64,000 nt of DNA from Thermothelomyces thermophilus ATCC 42464 (Eukaryota > Ascomycota > Sordariomycetes > Sordariales > Chaetomiaceae), in NCBI RefSeq assembly GCF_000226095.1, contig NC_016472.1, positions 1,798,001 to 1,862,000 on the forward strand. The letters are read 5' to 3'. The notes under the pieces are model-generated. The model was not told the DNA's origin, did not search any database, and saw nothing but the letters and a program-made list of their open reading frames with translations. Of the stretch, positions 44,301-55,735 are shown one piece after another (within the stretch, counting starts at the first letter, position 1; each line of letters begins with the position of its first letter). Made by a program: the position numbers and the translations under genes.

Positions 44301-45485
44301 TTGCGGGGGGAGAGAAGAGAGAGAGAGAGAGAGATACAGAGAGAGGGGTTATCGCGCTGCAATGCGACGTCAAACCGGCTTAGAATGGCTCTCTAGACTG
44401 GTCGTTAAGAATCGTTCAACCGAACTGCGCCGAAATGCGCGTTGCTCGCTCACTCTATGGTGGTCAGCAAGAAGGAACTGAAGAACACAAAGAAAGAGAA
44501 ACGCAAGCCAGAGGCACCACCCCACCCAGTCTCAGCCGCATATCCGAGCCCTAGTGTAGGGACCGTTGAAACCCCGTTGCGTTTTCGCCATGCCTCGCGG
44601 GGTAAATGGTCTTCATAGTGCCTCCATACTTGCAGGCGAACTCATCTCTTCACGTTGTTGTGTAAACTGGAATGTCGGGCCAGACCTCTCTGCCTGGGCA
44701 GAGCATGTCACCGAATCAAGAGTCCGGGCTCAATAATAGCACGAACTACACCGCACCGGCACTGGCGGACAAAGAACTATAGCTTTCCATTGGAAGAAGG
44801 CACTTTACGTGCATAGGTACCTCTGCTGAGGTGGTCTTGCTCACTGCAGCCAACTGAGAATTGGTCATTGGACTGAAACGTTGTTGGGAACGTTGTTGGG
44901 GAAAATTTCCCTGCTTTGGTGACCCTACTGACTTCAAGTCTTCCATTGACGACTGGGGCAGCACGAGACCCTTGCGCACCTCAAGGAATGACATTAATCT
45001 ACTGAGTAAAACAGGAATCTTGGCAGCAAAAGCAACGTCTCGCACTCCGTAGAGAACTCTTTGTCTGGCCCATACAGACCGACGTACTTGTACGGACAAC
45101 ATCATCAAGCACATATTCCTGTACTGATGTTTCCTACATACATGTGCCACATTGTGCTGCTGTGTGCCGTGCAGCAGCAGCCACCAACACGCCCTTGGCC
45201 TATTATGTATGTAATGTATGTACACTACTTTTTTATTCCGCGGTCCAGGCAATGCGGCCCCCTGGCCACTGTAAACAAGCAAACAAGCCGACATTTCCTC
45301 GTTCGGTTCGAACGACAAATACCGTTTGGTAAATGCAAAATGCAACTGTCCGGGCGTCTCGATGAGAAGAACACCCCTTATATCGCAAACTTACTACCCT
45401 GGTCCGACCCGACCTAACTTGTTTCCAGTCCTTCGCTATAGCGCAGAGTGGAAAAGAGAGAAAGAAAACAAAGAAATCAAAAGCC
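41384..45485. other. Largest gene-poor interval, rich in short recurrent motifs
   Basis: 4.1 kb between the oxidase start and the bZIP stop; no gene supported. It contains GTAGTGTAGTGTA (42236-42248), its partial inverse CTACACTAC (42338-42346) and GTAGTGTAGTGTAG (42786-42799), TACGGAGTAC (43337-43346), ATCCGTACTCCGTACT near 43747, a T run near 43852-43867 and a GA microsatellite near 44318-44345. An open stretch at 44746-45345 (minus) has no family character. Confidence 0.5.
44314..44346. repeat. GA microsatellite
   Basis: Alternating GA units with a short ATAC interruption; non-coding. Confidence 0.7.
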
Positions 45486-46841
45486 CTACGTAGGAGTGCC
45501 CAGAACCCGGCCGACGGCGCTCTCGAACGAGGCCCGGTCGATGAGGGCGCCAAAGTGCGGGCATCGGACGGCGCCGGCGAGCTCCCGCTTGAGAGCGTCC
45601 AGGACGGCGCGGTCGGCTAGACGGGCGACACCAAAGCGCCCCGCCAGCTCGAACCAGGCCTGAACCGGTGCCAGCTCCGCGCTGTCGGGCACCAGCGAAG
45701 ACGCGAGGCCGCGCAAGGAGCGCAGCGTCAGCGTCGTCGTCGTCCACGAGAGGCCCGCGTCGCCATCGCCGTCACTGCCACTACCCTTTTCGTTCGGCAT
45801 GCCGTCGGCTGTTGCGGGTTGGGTTAGCGTGGTCGTCATGTTCGTCGCCGTCGTCCTCGCCGCCGTCGTTGCCGCTGCTGCTGTTGCTGGTGTTGTTGTT
45901 GCTGGTGATGCTTGTGGGATGGGACACATGACGGGCGGCGGCCCCGGGTTGGGGAACAGCGCGCAGTCAGTGCGGGCGACGGCATCAAAGATATGCTCGG
46001 GAGCGTTGCGCAGCGCCACGCTCGTAGCCATGAGCGTGTGACCGCTCTCTTCGAACCCGAATATGGGAGTCGAGGCGTCGATGTTGGGGTCGTACAGGCA
46101 TGGGAGGAAGTGGGCTCGGCAGATGTGTTCGAGGCTGATTGCTTGTTTAGCCCGGCGCATAGCATGGTTCTGAGATGATAGGGAGGTGATAGAGAGGGAG
46201 AGGCGGGGGGGGATGGAGTGGGAGAGACGGGGAGCGAGCGAGAGAGAGAGAGAGAGGGAGACAGAGAGAGCGCATGTGCATGGCGAGACTTACGCGAGTA
46301 TAAAGTTGATCGCCGCTTGGGTCTGGGCAGGCGTCAGATCGGGGAAGTCGCCGGCGTCTGGCGGGGAGGTCCTCTGAGAGGCAGGCTGATGTGGGTTGCA
46401 TGAGGGTGACGGGCTGCTGACGTAGAAGGCTGGCGCATTCAAGACCTCATCGAAGCCCAGGGCGATGGTGACGGTGCCAGATTCCTGTAGCAGGCCGCTG
46501 CTGAGCTGGGACGGCTGGGGCATCTCGTTCCAGAGAGCTACTCCTTGGTCCAGCGACATGGGCGACGGGCCCTTGCCCACAGTCTGCAACAGCTGCTCTC
46601 TCAGGATCTTGTTCTCATTGAGGAGGGCCCTCGTGTCTTGCTCGGCCGCCTCGATCATGTCGCGGATGCGGGCGATGTCCTTCTCGAGATGCCGGACATA
46701 GTCGGCCTTACGCTGCCGGTGCTGAGTCTGGGCTCGCCGGACCTGAGCCCGCCTTCTCTGGGCCTTGTCCAAGGTCGGGTTCCCTGATGCTGTTGCATCT
46801 TGATTGCCTACTCCGCGTCTGCCCTTAGCCTTCAAGTGCAT
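45486..46841 (-). CDS. bZIP transcription factor
   Basis: Model: complement(join(45486..46134, 46294..46841)), 398 aa. The basic region is RRRAQVRRAQTQHRQRK (about 29-45), followed by a heptad-rich zipper (about 50-85: YVRHLEKDIARIRDMI, LLNENKILREQLL). The position that is Asn in most bZIP basic regions is Val (AQV in place of AQN). After the intron the frame continues LEHICRAHFLPCLYDPN and a C-terminal region rich in Ala/Thr. Target genes are unknown. The 159-nt intron contains a polypyrimidine (CT)n tract on the sense strand and a GCTAAAC branch site. The frame stays open upstream to another ATG at 46970, but that stretch is a Pro/Leu/Phe-rich translation of a CT tract, so 46841 is preferred. 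Confidence 0.87.
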
Positions 46842-47185
46842 TGGACCGGGACGGCGAAGGGGACGGTAACAAAGAAAGAGAGTGAAAGAGAGAGGGAGGG
46901 GGAAAGGAAGAGACGGGAGAGGGATCAAGGAGCCAAAATGGAAACCACGAAACCCGGTCCTTCCACACATATCCAAAGCAGCAACCGCCGCTGCTCATCG
47001 GACCCCAAGATCTCCGCTGCCATCAAGGTAGGTCAAGGTAGGCACCCTCAAACTATCAATCCGCCTACCCGGCCCCCTCACTCTGCGTGAGGACCCTGAG
47101 GACCGGGCCCCGCGCAGAACTGCTACCAACCACATACCACACTGCAGCTGGTTGGTGTCTCATGATGCCGGCGTGACAAATCTTT
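46842..47185. other. bZIP upstream region
   Basis: 344 bp. The part next to the gene is GA-rich on the + strand (CT-rich on the sense strand). AGGTAGGTCAAGGTAGG motifs lie near 47026-47042. No gene is recognised. Confidence 0.5.
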
Positions 47186-47513
47186 TTATTGCCACAACCG
47201 GGCCGTGCCGCCAAGCCATACTGCATTGGTTCCCGCGCAAGGAAAATAAACAGAGAAATTTAAAATAACAAAAGGAGCAGAAACCCGTATTGCCCAGATC
47301 CGTCTTACATACAGACAATGTGAAGCCCGGCAGAGAAAGAGAGAGAGAGCGAGGGCAGAGAGCGTTCAACTTACCTGACGAATCATTGTTCTTGCTCTTG
47401 CTCTTACCGGAGTTGCTTTCAACAAACCGGAACCTTTTCAAGCCCAGAACCTCGGCGGACTTCTTCCAGAAGCCCGAAAACGATGGCCGACTTTGTTGAC
47501 CAGCATCGGCCAT
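47186..47513 (-). CDS. Small hypothetical protein (doubtful)
   Basis: Tentative model: complement(join(47186..47220, 47375..47513)), 57 aa. The ATG exon encodes MADAGQQSRPSFSGFWKKSA and EVLGLKRFRFVESNSGKSKS, a plausible basic small protein, and ends at a good donor (GTAAGTTG). The acceptor (AATGCAG) keeps phase and yields a short tail WLGGTARLWQ before TAA, but no clear branch site is seen and the intron holds a (CT)n tract. I do not recognise the protein. It could instead be the first exon of a different model or a non-coding transcript. Confidence 0.35.
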
Positions 47514-48304
47514 TCTGCATGTTTTGCTTCCTCTTCCTTCGTCTCTTCTTCGTTTCCCCCAAACTCGCCTTGTTCAATGGCTCTCGCTGGCTTCGGAATT
47601 TGTCGTTTCAAATTTCCACATTCGCCACAGTCCCAGGAAGTCCCCAATGCAGATTCTTACTTACCCCGTAGCGATGCTAAAGCAGCCATTGCTGGGATCA
47701 GGTGCGATGCGGGTCTAGAACGGTTATAAGCCACCTTTCCAGCGTTTCCGCAACAGGCCGCCTTCACAATCAGGATTAACAACGCCAAAGAAAAATATCA
47801 AGACGGCGTCGAGACAAACAAAGGAAGGGCTATGTGTCAGCACCCACCCATGGCTTCACGGCAATTTTGGTTATAGTTGTCCAATAAGCGTATGTACATA
47901 TACATACCTAGTCAAGCCTATCCGAGCTCGCTCTCATTAGCCGTTTCCAATGCCGCAAACACCCGCGCTGCGCGCAACACTGTAATGCTCGAAGATCCAC
48001 GAACTATCCGTACTGCGGCCAGCCTTCGTCATACCACGGTTGAGTCTCATCTCTCTCATTCATCCTATCATCTAACTATCAGCCCGTCTGATTTCTTTTT
48101 TGCCCCACCTTCGCAACATGTATGTAACCAGCCATGACGCCGACAGAAGATGCTCGATATTTTTCCCAGACCCCAACACCGATGCCACAAAATGTCCTAC
48201 CCGACACCCTCTCCCTCCCTGACACAAACATTCCTTGGCTCTGAAAATGGATAAAAAAAGAGAAATAAAAAAAATCCTTGACGAAAAGTCAGCAAACTTT
48301 CGTC
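47514..48304. other. Intergenic region downstream of RRN3
   Basis: 791 bp. A few short open stretches are seen, none convincing. ATCCGTACTGCGG near 48007 resembles the motif found in other gaps. Confidence 0.5.
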
Positions 48305-50830
48305 TCAATCATACCCCTCGCCGCCCTCCTCGTCAGTTGCCGTATCCTCCTGAAAACTGCTCACCACTCCCCCATCACCCCTGATCCCTTCCTCAAAGTC
48401 GCTGTCGTCCTGCTCGTCTTCATCATTCTCACCATCCTCGTCATCATCGTCAACGTCCCCGTCTTCATCGCGATCCAGCAGCGCCATCGGCCGCCACGCG
48501 ACATAGCTATTCTCCAGGTCCAGCCACCGTTTCGCGACGGGCAACTGGAACGGGTCAAAGGGGAAGCACGCCTCGAGGTGCGTCCACTTCTCGTCGTCAA
48601 ACTCGAGGCCGGTATCGCGGAGCGCACCGCCTGTCGCGTAGCTGCCCGTGAAAAATTGCGAGAGGTGCACGGATTTGTTCTTCTCGATCTGTGGATAGCT
48701 GCCGAGATTGTCAGCGGTGTCCTCAATGGGGCAAGAGAGGTGGAAAGAAGACTAACATGTAGATGAGCCGGAGGTGGTGGGCAAGACGGGCAAATTCGTC
48801 AACAATGATCGGGGAGCAACATTTCAGAGGCTTCATGAGAAAACTGGTTAGTAGTGTCGAGATTAGCAGAGGGGTGCATATGGACGGGCTTACATTGAGT
48901 TTGCTGCCAATGTTGGCCTGCAGTCGTGACCTCAACCCCGTCATCCAGGGCAAGTCTCGGCCAATGAATGACGCCGGATCGTCCCAATCAAGGTTGGAAG
49001 GGAGCAGGTCCTGGTCGATCAAGTCGCGCCAGCGGAAGCAGAAGATCTGGAAACGAGGTCAGCATATGGCGGGTTTGAAGAAAACCTCGTGAACAAAATG
49101 GCTACTCACGTAGAGCAAGCCTTGGAAGTACGCACTGGTGGGGGTTATTAGCATTCAGGAACTCCGCCACGAAGCGCTTCTTCTGCAATGGGACTCACTA
49201 GTACTGGCTATAGCGCCTCACATCCGGCCCGCGGCAGCTGGTATGGACGGCGCGGTAGTGGTCCATGTAGTCGAGAAACGTCTGCGTGATCATCTTCACC
49301 TGATCACTCTGAACACGCGCTCCGCGCGCGGTGAAGCTTGCCAAATACGCAACCGCGGCCTGCTTGACGACCGGTGGGCGGTTTGATTCAAAGCTGGAGA
49401 GGGTTAACACTTCGGCATCCAAACAAGGAACTGCCGGTCGGGAGAGGCTTACGCAAGATTGAACAGCGTTCCAATAAACATCTCCATAAGCTGGGTGGAC
49501 TTCATGGAGAACTTGAAGAGCAGATACTGAGTGTGGCGCGACTTGAGATGCTGCACAGTTCATCAGACTCCGCGTTTTTTTGAAATCGTGTTTTCCCTCC
49601 CGGCGAAGGACATACCGGCAGGATGACGTTTGAAAAGTCGCTTAACAAGTCCTGGAACGCCTCGATTGCGTCAGGGCTGTCCGGATCCTCAAAGACCGGA
49701 TTGTAGATCGAGAAGAGCAGGTCGAGGATGGCGTCCATCGTCTCCAACTTGCTCTTGATCATGAGCACGCGCTTGGCCTGCTCATTGAGGCCATCATCGT
49801 CACTCAATACCGAATCGGCATCGCTATCGTCGTCCTCGTCCTCATTCTTGGCATCCGGAGCCTCAAGCTGGCGCAACACCGCTCGGGTAGTCTCGTCGTC
49901 GTCGTTCTCCAGATCGAGCGACATCTCTACATCCAGTTTGACCAGCCGCGAGAGAATCAGCTCCATGATATCCCGTTCAAGCTCGGGCCTGGCAGCCTTG
50001 AGTCGCAGAAGGTGGTCAATGTACTCCATGTGGACCGCCTTGGATGCCTCGGTGTACGGGAACTTGGTCGAGACTAGGTTGAGGATCAGGTGTTGGCCCG
50101 CCGGGAACAGCTCCAGGAGGTACTTCAACCCGATATGCAGCCACTTCCTCTTCGTTTCCGGATCGACGGGCGCAAAACCGCGAACGCTCGAGGTGTGCCG
50201 CGTCTCGGTGAACTTGTCGACCATCATTGTGAGCACCTGGGTGAAGAGCGAGCCCTGCACGGACGAGAGCGCAGCCAACAGCTGGATGTAGGCCCGCGCA
50301 AAGTTCTCATCCCGCTCCAGCCAGCTGCAGCGCAGCACACTCCGGAGCAAGCCGGAACACGACCGGCCAAGCAGCGGCGCATACCCCGTCAGCGCCACGA
50401 CGTAAACTATCAGATCATGCGGTTTTGCTGCTCCCGCTTCCTCCTCTTCTTCGTCCTCCTCGTCCTCGTCCTCGTCCTCATCATCATCGTCCACCCGACG
50501 ACGCTTCTTGGGAGTCGGCGAGAAAATCTCCTTCAGATTGTCATAGTCCTCATCGTCGCCGCGACTGTGACCCTCGAGCGCCTGCTTCACTTCCTTCTTC
50601 GCGTCTTCCAAGCTCTTGCCACTAATCTCCTTCACGATGTTCAGATCTTCGTTAAAAACGACCGTCTTCTTTTGTCGCTTGGTGGGCGGCTCATCCTCAT
50701 CTGCATCCTCCAAGTTCTCAGATCGTGATCGAGTGCCCAGGACTGAAGTAGGTTTCCGAAGGATCGGTTTTATTGGAGAGGAGTTGACGGTCGGCGCAGG
50801 ACTGCGCGCGACGGATGATAGGGTGGTCAT
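48305..50830 (-). CDS. RRN3: RNA polymerase I initiation factor Rrn3 (TIF-IA)
   Basis: Model: complement(join(48305..48698, 48757..48830, 48894..49046, 49110..49134, 49199..49393, 49453..49550, 49616..50830)), 717 aa. Rrn3 binds Pol I and recruits it to rDNA promoters in the nucleolus. The N-terminus carries a basic KRQKKTVVFNEDLNIVKE and an acidic run; conserved blocks include TGYAPLLGRSCSGLLRSVLR-like helices, HLKSRHTQYLLFKFS, ESNRPPVVKQAAVAYLASF, CRGPDVRRYSQYYAYFQG, LLYIFCFRWRDL and LDWDDPASFIGRDLPW. The C-terminal third has FPFDPFQLP and ends in a strongly acidic tail. Exon 4 is only 25 nt (YAYFQGLLY). All seven exons keep phase and each intron has CTAAC/CTGAC-type branch sites. Two acidic inserts (near residues 110-135 and 320-345) are low-complexity. 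Confidence 0.94.
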
Positions 50831-51885
50831 AACGGGGTTGCTAATCGCTCTTTTCGCCAGCCGCTAGACAAGGTCCAGGAAGGATCGTGGCAGCGGCCGC
50901 CCCGTCCGGCAGAATCGGAAGCAGGAGTCGAGAGAGAGAGAGAGAGAGAGAACCGAAGGGATTGTGGAAAGTCAAAGTTGCTAAGGTGTTGTTGGCTGGT
51001 GGTGTGGCGATCTTGCGAAAAACAGCCGGTCGGACATAACTGTTTACACCGTACTCCCTCGACGAAGAAAAGGATGAGAAAGAGGAAGAAGGAAATCCAG
51101 CTGCTGGTCAAGCCCGCAGTCTGGTATGCCGTTGGTGAGCTTTCTGCCGCTCTATATCTGTATCCACTTCATTGAAGGAAAAAAAGTTGACCTGAATTTT
51201 GGAGCAGTGAGCGTTTCCCCGCGTAAGGCACGTGCACGGTGGGGAGCGGTACATACATACCTACCTGCTTGAGAAGGCGGTCAGTCGAACGTCACCAACA
51301 GTAGCTGAGTGTTGATTGGCTCAAGTTTCAAGGTGGGGATTATCAGGGTCGGGCCTGAAGCACGACTAGAACTGCGAAGAGCCTCGGAGCAATTTTATAG
51401 GTAAAAGAGGAATAACGTGCGATAGTCGCGGATGATCTGCGATAGGTAGAGAGCGTGTTAGATAACGGCAGGTTATGATCCGATAACGCCGTGATTCTAG
51501 GTTGTTTTACAAAGCCAGCCCGGACGCACAACTACTGGTACTGCTCTCCCTTGTCACTCTGCACACGTTGGGAAATATCAAATTACCTTATCCAATACCT
51601 CAGGAGGCTGAGCCGTCGAAAAGGTGCTGTAACGCCAAAGAGATTACACCTCAATACCAGATATAAGTCGTAAAACGAGACGTTCTGCCTCTGTTTCCCG
51701 TCCTGAGTTGCCCCCAATTCATACCCAAACTAATCCAGTGACGCAGCATCAGCATCGCCTCAGCTTAAAAAAAGAACACTGCGAACCCTGGACCCCCTGT
51801 ACTTATACATTCGCGAAACAATGAGCCAAATTAGGAACGGCCGGTTAGGTGAGCGACAGCCTTGTGCAGCACCGGAAGGAGAGGG
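50831..51885. other. RRN3 upstream region
   Basis: 1.06 kb. It contains (GA)n at about 50930-50951 close to the RRN3 start and ACCGTACTCCC near 51056. No gene is recognised. Confidence 0.5.
50930..50951. repeat. GA microsatellite upstream of RRN3
   Basis: About eleven GA units 100-120 bp upstream of the RRN3 start (CT on the sense strand), similar to CT-rich leaders elsewhere in the window. Confidence 0.7.
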
Positions 51886-52933
51886 TCAATATTCGGTTCC
51901 GGTACCGTTATGGCCGGGCTGAGCGCCGTAGAGGTTGTAGCTCTGAGTATCCCCGCCTTCTTGCTGGCCAGGGAGGCCGGCGCCAAAACCACCAGCAGGG
52001 TTTGAGCCGCCAGTAGCGCCATAGCCTTGGCTGCTCGGCCTGTTCTGTTGGTTCTCGCCCCGGTTGGACTGGGATTGCTATGGACAGAAATCAGCATACC
52101 AACCTCGGAAGAGCAAGGAAACAAAAGGAGCACACATACCTCCCGGTACTTTGACAGGTAGATCTTGAGGGCCTCTGCGTAGTTTTCAAAACCGAGAGAG
52201 CTCATGGCGAAGAGGATATCCTCGCCGTTCACCGTTTTCCTCTTCTCCTGCTGGCACTTCTCAGAAGCTGCAATATGGAGCTCATATTAGCCGGCCTTGG
52301 CCCACACCGCGAGTCTCAACGGCTCCGCGAAGTCTCACCTTCACTGGTAATGAACGAGATGAACTCGCTGACACACTCCTGCATGCACTCCTTTGCCTCC
52401 TTGGCAATCTTGGCATTCTCGGGGAGCGCCGTCTTCATGATACGGGCCACTGGTGCAAAGTTGCGAATGTTAGCATCGTAGACATCGCTCTTGGCTGCCT
52501 TGGACGATAATGAGGAGGAGTAGGAGCCGCAAGGCGGTTGCGGTGAATCAGGCGGCGAATGGCCCGACATGGGACATGGAGCGGCGGCGGTTAGTTGCGC
52601 GCGCGCGGTCGTCTGATAGGCAGGACAGAGACGGCGCCAGTCAAGGAGGGTTTCGTCGCCATGCAAGCTGAGCGCAAGCGTTGAGGTGAAAGGGCCGCCA
52701 CCACAAGCGCACGCGAATCATGGCCGAGTGGAAGCACCAGAGAAGCATCGAAGAAAAGGGCAACTTGACATACCATTGGCTATGGGTAGCCACCGATCCT
52801 GCTCTTTAACCTCGAACTCGTAGCCGAGCCCGGTCGAGTGTGGGTCCTGAGGGTCGTTCATTTGTCCTTCGTCGTCACCCGACGGTGCACCTTGTTCGAC
52901 ATCCTTTGGATTGGATTGGGGAGAGTCGGACAT
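51886..52933 (-). CDS. hapC: CCAAT-binding complex subunit HapC / NF-YB (HAP3)
   Basis: Model: complement(join(51886..52077, 52140..52267, 52339..52449, 52774..52933)), 196 aa. The NF-YB histone fold is assembled from three exons: [11 protein letters not shown], then [20 protein letters not shown] and [17 protein letters not shown], then [20 protein letters not shown] and [21 protein letters not shown]. This is one of the most conserved proteins in the window and leaves no doubt about the joins. With HapB and HapE it binds CCAAT boxes and, in fungi, adjusts respiratory, iron and redox genes. The first 45 residues are acidic and disordered; the tail after the fold is Gln/Gly/Asn-rich. The first intron is 324 nt, long for this genome; the others are 62-71 nt. 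Confidence 0.97.
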
Positions 52934-55735
52934 ATTTGGCTACCTGCAGCGGCTGCTGGCTTCTTGTAAATTCCTTGGACTGCCAGCTCGTACAGCTAGT
53001 AGACTGAGTGATGTGTCGTTGGACACGTTGCAGGGTTGTAGGGCTTGCGGCCTGCTCGCTCTGGCGGCTTGACCTGCAAGAGCTGCGTCAAGCGGTACCT
53101 CTCTGCCTGCCCCAGGCGTGCTCTGACTGGCTCTTCCGCCCGATTTTCAGGCTGTAACAAGCAAGGACTGGAAGCCTTAGGGGGCTTGGAGGCAAGGTGG
53201 GGTGGAGATAGGGAAAGCGGGGGGGCCCAGGAGGGGTGGCAATGACGACCGGCAAGGAGACCGAGACTGGCTGGGCCGGCACCGATGGGGCTCTCGTGGG
53301 GTGAGCCGGACTGGTGGGTTGGTGGGCAGGTGCAAGGGTGTGTGGGATGCGACAGCAGCTCGAAGTGTCTCCCCGCTACCCGCTCGATCTCTTCTGCTGC
53401 GGGAGTATCTGGAACCCGAGATAGAAGGTAGGGTCGACGAGGCAGGGCACCGAGTCTGGGCAAGTGGATGAACGGCTTGCTGTGTTCCGTACCGCCAGCT
53501 CGAACGCACGTAGTTTCTCCCTGTGCTAAGGTCCAGCGGTTACACCGGACTGGCGCTGCGATAGCCGGTTGGTTGAGTGCGTCCGGCACGGGTCAGAACG
53601 GTTGCGGATTTCGGGGTGGACAAGAGATTGGCGGTGCTTCCACGGCCTTGATTGCGTGATTCGTGGGATCACTGCAGAGTCTTGTCAGAAACCGGTGCTA
53701 TGCCCACGGGGGGTAGTGGGTTCGCAAAGTGCCCGGGCGACTAGGAAGCGGAGTCCAGCAGGCAGTAGTGCGGTGCTCGCTACCGACGGCGCGATGCAAG
53801 ACGATGCGCTCCGCTGCGCTGCCATGCCATTGTGCTCATGGCTACCAAACTTACCTGTGGTCTCCGTACCCGATACCGTGGCGCGGGAACAGTCAACTGG
53901 AATTGTCCTGTCTGTTGCTGGTCTAGCCTCGGTGTAATGTGCTACCAGTGAGCGGTGTCTGAGCTGGCCGCGAACCTAGTGTCGGCTTGCGATGCAAGAC
54001 GCTGCAGCTCACGCGTGGGGTTGTCGCGGTTGGAGGATGAAGTCGGGTGAAGAGAACGCGCACGGGAGAAGCGGGTCTTACCTGGCCATGACAGCGCGCC
54101 CCACCGCCAAGATGGCGCTTCGGTCTGGGTAGCTGCACTTGGTAACGAAGTACCATATACTTTCCAGGTTGTTTCCCGACCCATCCACAAGACACAAAAA
54201 AGGCCGTCACGCATTCGCTGTCGAACATTGGCTCTCTTTGATAAAGGCTTTTTAATGGCAGTATATCTTCTAGCGGTCTGTTTGAGACCCGGCGTTCTTC
54301 ACACAGGTCGTCGGCTGCACTAGGTTTACATGTGTCGGGGGTTAGCAGCGACATGCAGCCTAAATTTTGAGACAAAAGCACTGGGCATCACATATCGCTT
54401 GGGTCAGCATTTGGACTTTAGGGCAGCATTCATAGGGTACAGTGTACTTCAAGATCAGCAGATCAACCACGGCGGACAAAACGAAGAGCCATCGGAGAAG
54501 ACTCAAGTGCGGTTAGCTTGCTGCAGGGCAGGAATTGTTGCATCCATCCTGGTTAATTCACTCGTTACTATAGAGCGGTGAATGCATTTCCGTCGGTACC
54601 TTAAGCCATGCGAGTGCGTAGAATCCAGGCGAACCGCGGGTTATGTGGAGGCCAGGCCACACCACCACTGCCACAGCAGATAAATCTCCCAGAATCGGAG
54701 ATCATATCCAAGCCTCGTTGTAACGATGCCGTAGGTGTGGTGTGCAAAAGGATCTCTTGGCGTTTCCATGTCGGGAGAACTCGATCTAGAGGTGCTGGGA
54801 GAGAACAGTGGATGATTCGACAATTGCTGTTGCCAGGAAATGCCTTATGCAGGCCGGCACATATACTACACACTGCTGGTACACGAGCCTAATGGATGCA
54901 AGAGACGCAGGCGACGCGGATTGGGCTGAAAGGCTAGGTAGGTGGGCTGAGGGCCGAGGGCCTGGGTGCTATGAGTTTCCCCTCGCCGTAATGGATTGAC
55001 AAATGTGAGTGGCCGGGTGCTTAAATGCCCCGTTTCGGGCCAATGATGTAATTCCGAGATCGATCAAAAGACCTCATTGGTGATAAAAACCGCCGTTCTT
55101 TGGAAAAGATGGGAAATCCGCGTCTCGATCAGTCGTTGCTTCGTAACCTTGGCGGAGAGAGCTGCCAGACATACAAAACCCGGGAGAGGCCAACCTCTGC
55201 GTGGATGGGCACGGAAGCCGCATATGGAGCCCTATCCGCGTAACCGTCATGGTTGTCGAGCTCCATGGGCCCGTCTCTCTGCTCACCCCACCTCGAGATT
55301 CCCTACCCAATCCCATCGCAGCCCAACCGGGTGGCCTGGGAGCCTGTTGGGCATCGTAACAACCTCCGCCGCTAGGCTGCAACTGGACAGCAAGCTTGTA
55401 CAACTCAGCACACCTTCGGAGTAAAAGGGAACAACTATTCTACATGTCGTCAACCTCCGCAGGCATATTGCATTTTCTTCATGGTGGCCTGTGGCCGGGT
55501 TCCCTTCCCGTGCGCAACTGCTTGAGGAAGCAAGGGGTGTGACATGGCGTCGCAGAAGAAAAGGGAGAAGGGGGGGGAGGGGAACAAGTCCGTCTCTGCA
55601 TGGGGCGTCACCCCAAGATGCTGTTTTGCCAGCCCGACTTGAGCAAGTCAACACGCCCTCGAGTTCTTTCGGTCTTGTGACGATGACATGGCCTTTATGG
55701 TGTCACCTCAAATCCTCCACCGCGCGGCTGCACCT
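52934..55735. other. HapC upstream / PFD2 downstream interval
   Basis: 2.8 kb without a supported gene. Open stretches of up to ~200 codons on both strands (for example 52996-53589 and 53923-54381) overlap one another, show no family motifs and are read as chance. It may include a long HapC leader; this is inference. Confidence 0.5.

Noticed and set aside
44746-45345. A 199-codon minus-strand frame in the 4.1-kb gap
   Set aside because: No recognisable domain and atypical composition; contains YIHYIHNRP-like translations of repeats. Left as intergenic.
46842-46976. N-terminal extension of the bZIP protein from ATG 46970
   Set aside because: Translation of a CT-rich leader into Pro/Leu/Phe repeats; the downstream ATG leads directly into a basic protein.
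52996-54381. Several overlapping frames of 80-200 codons upstream of HapC
   Set aside because: They overlap on both strands, lack splice-compatible continuations and show no family motif.
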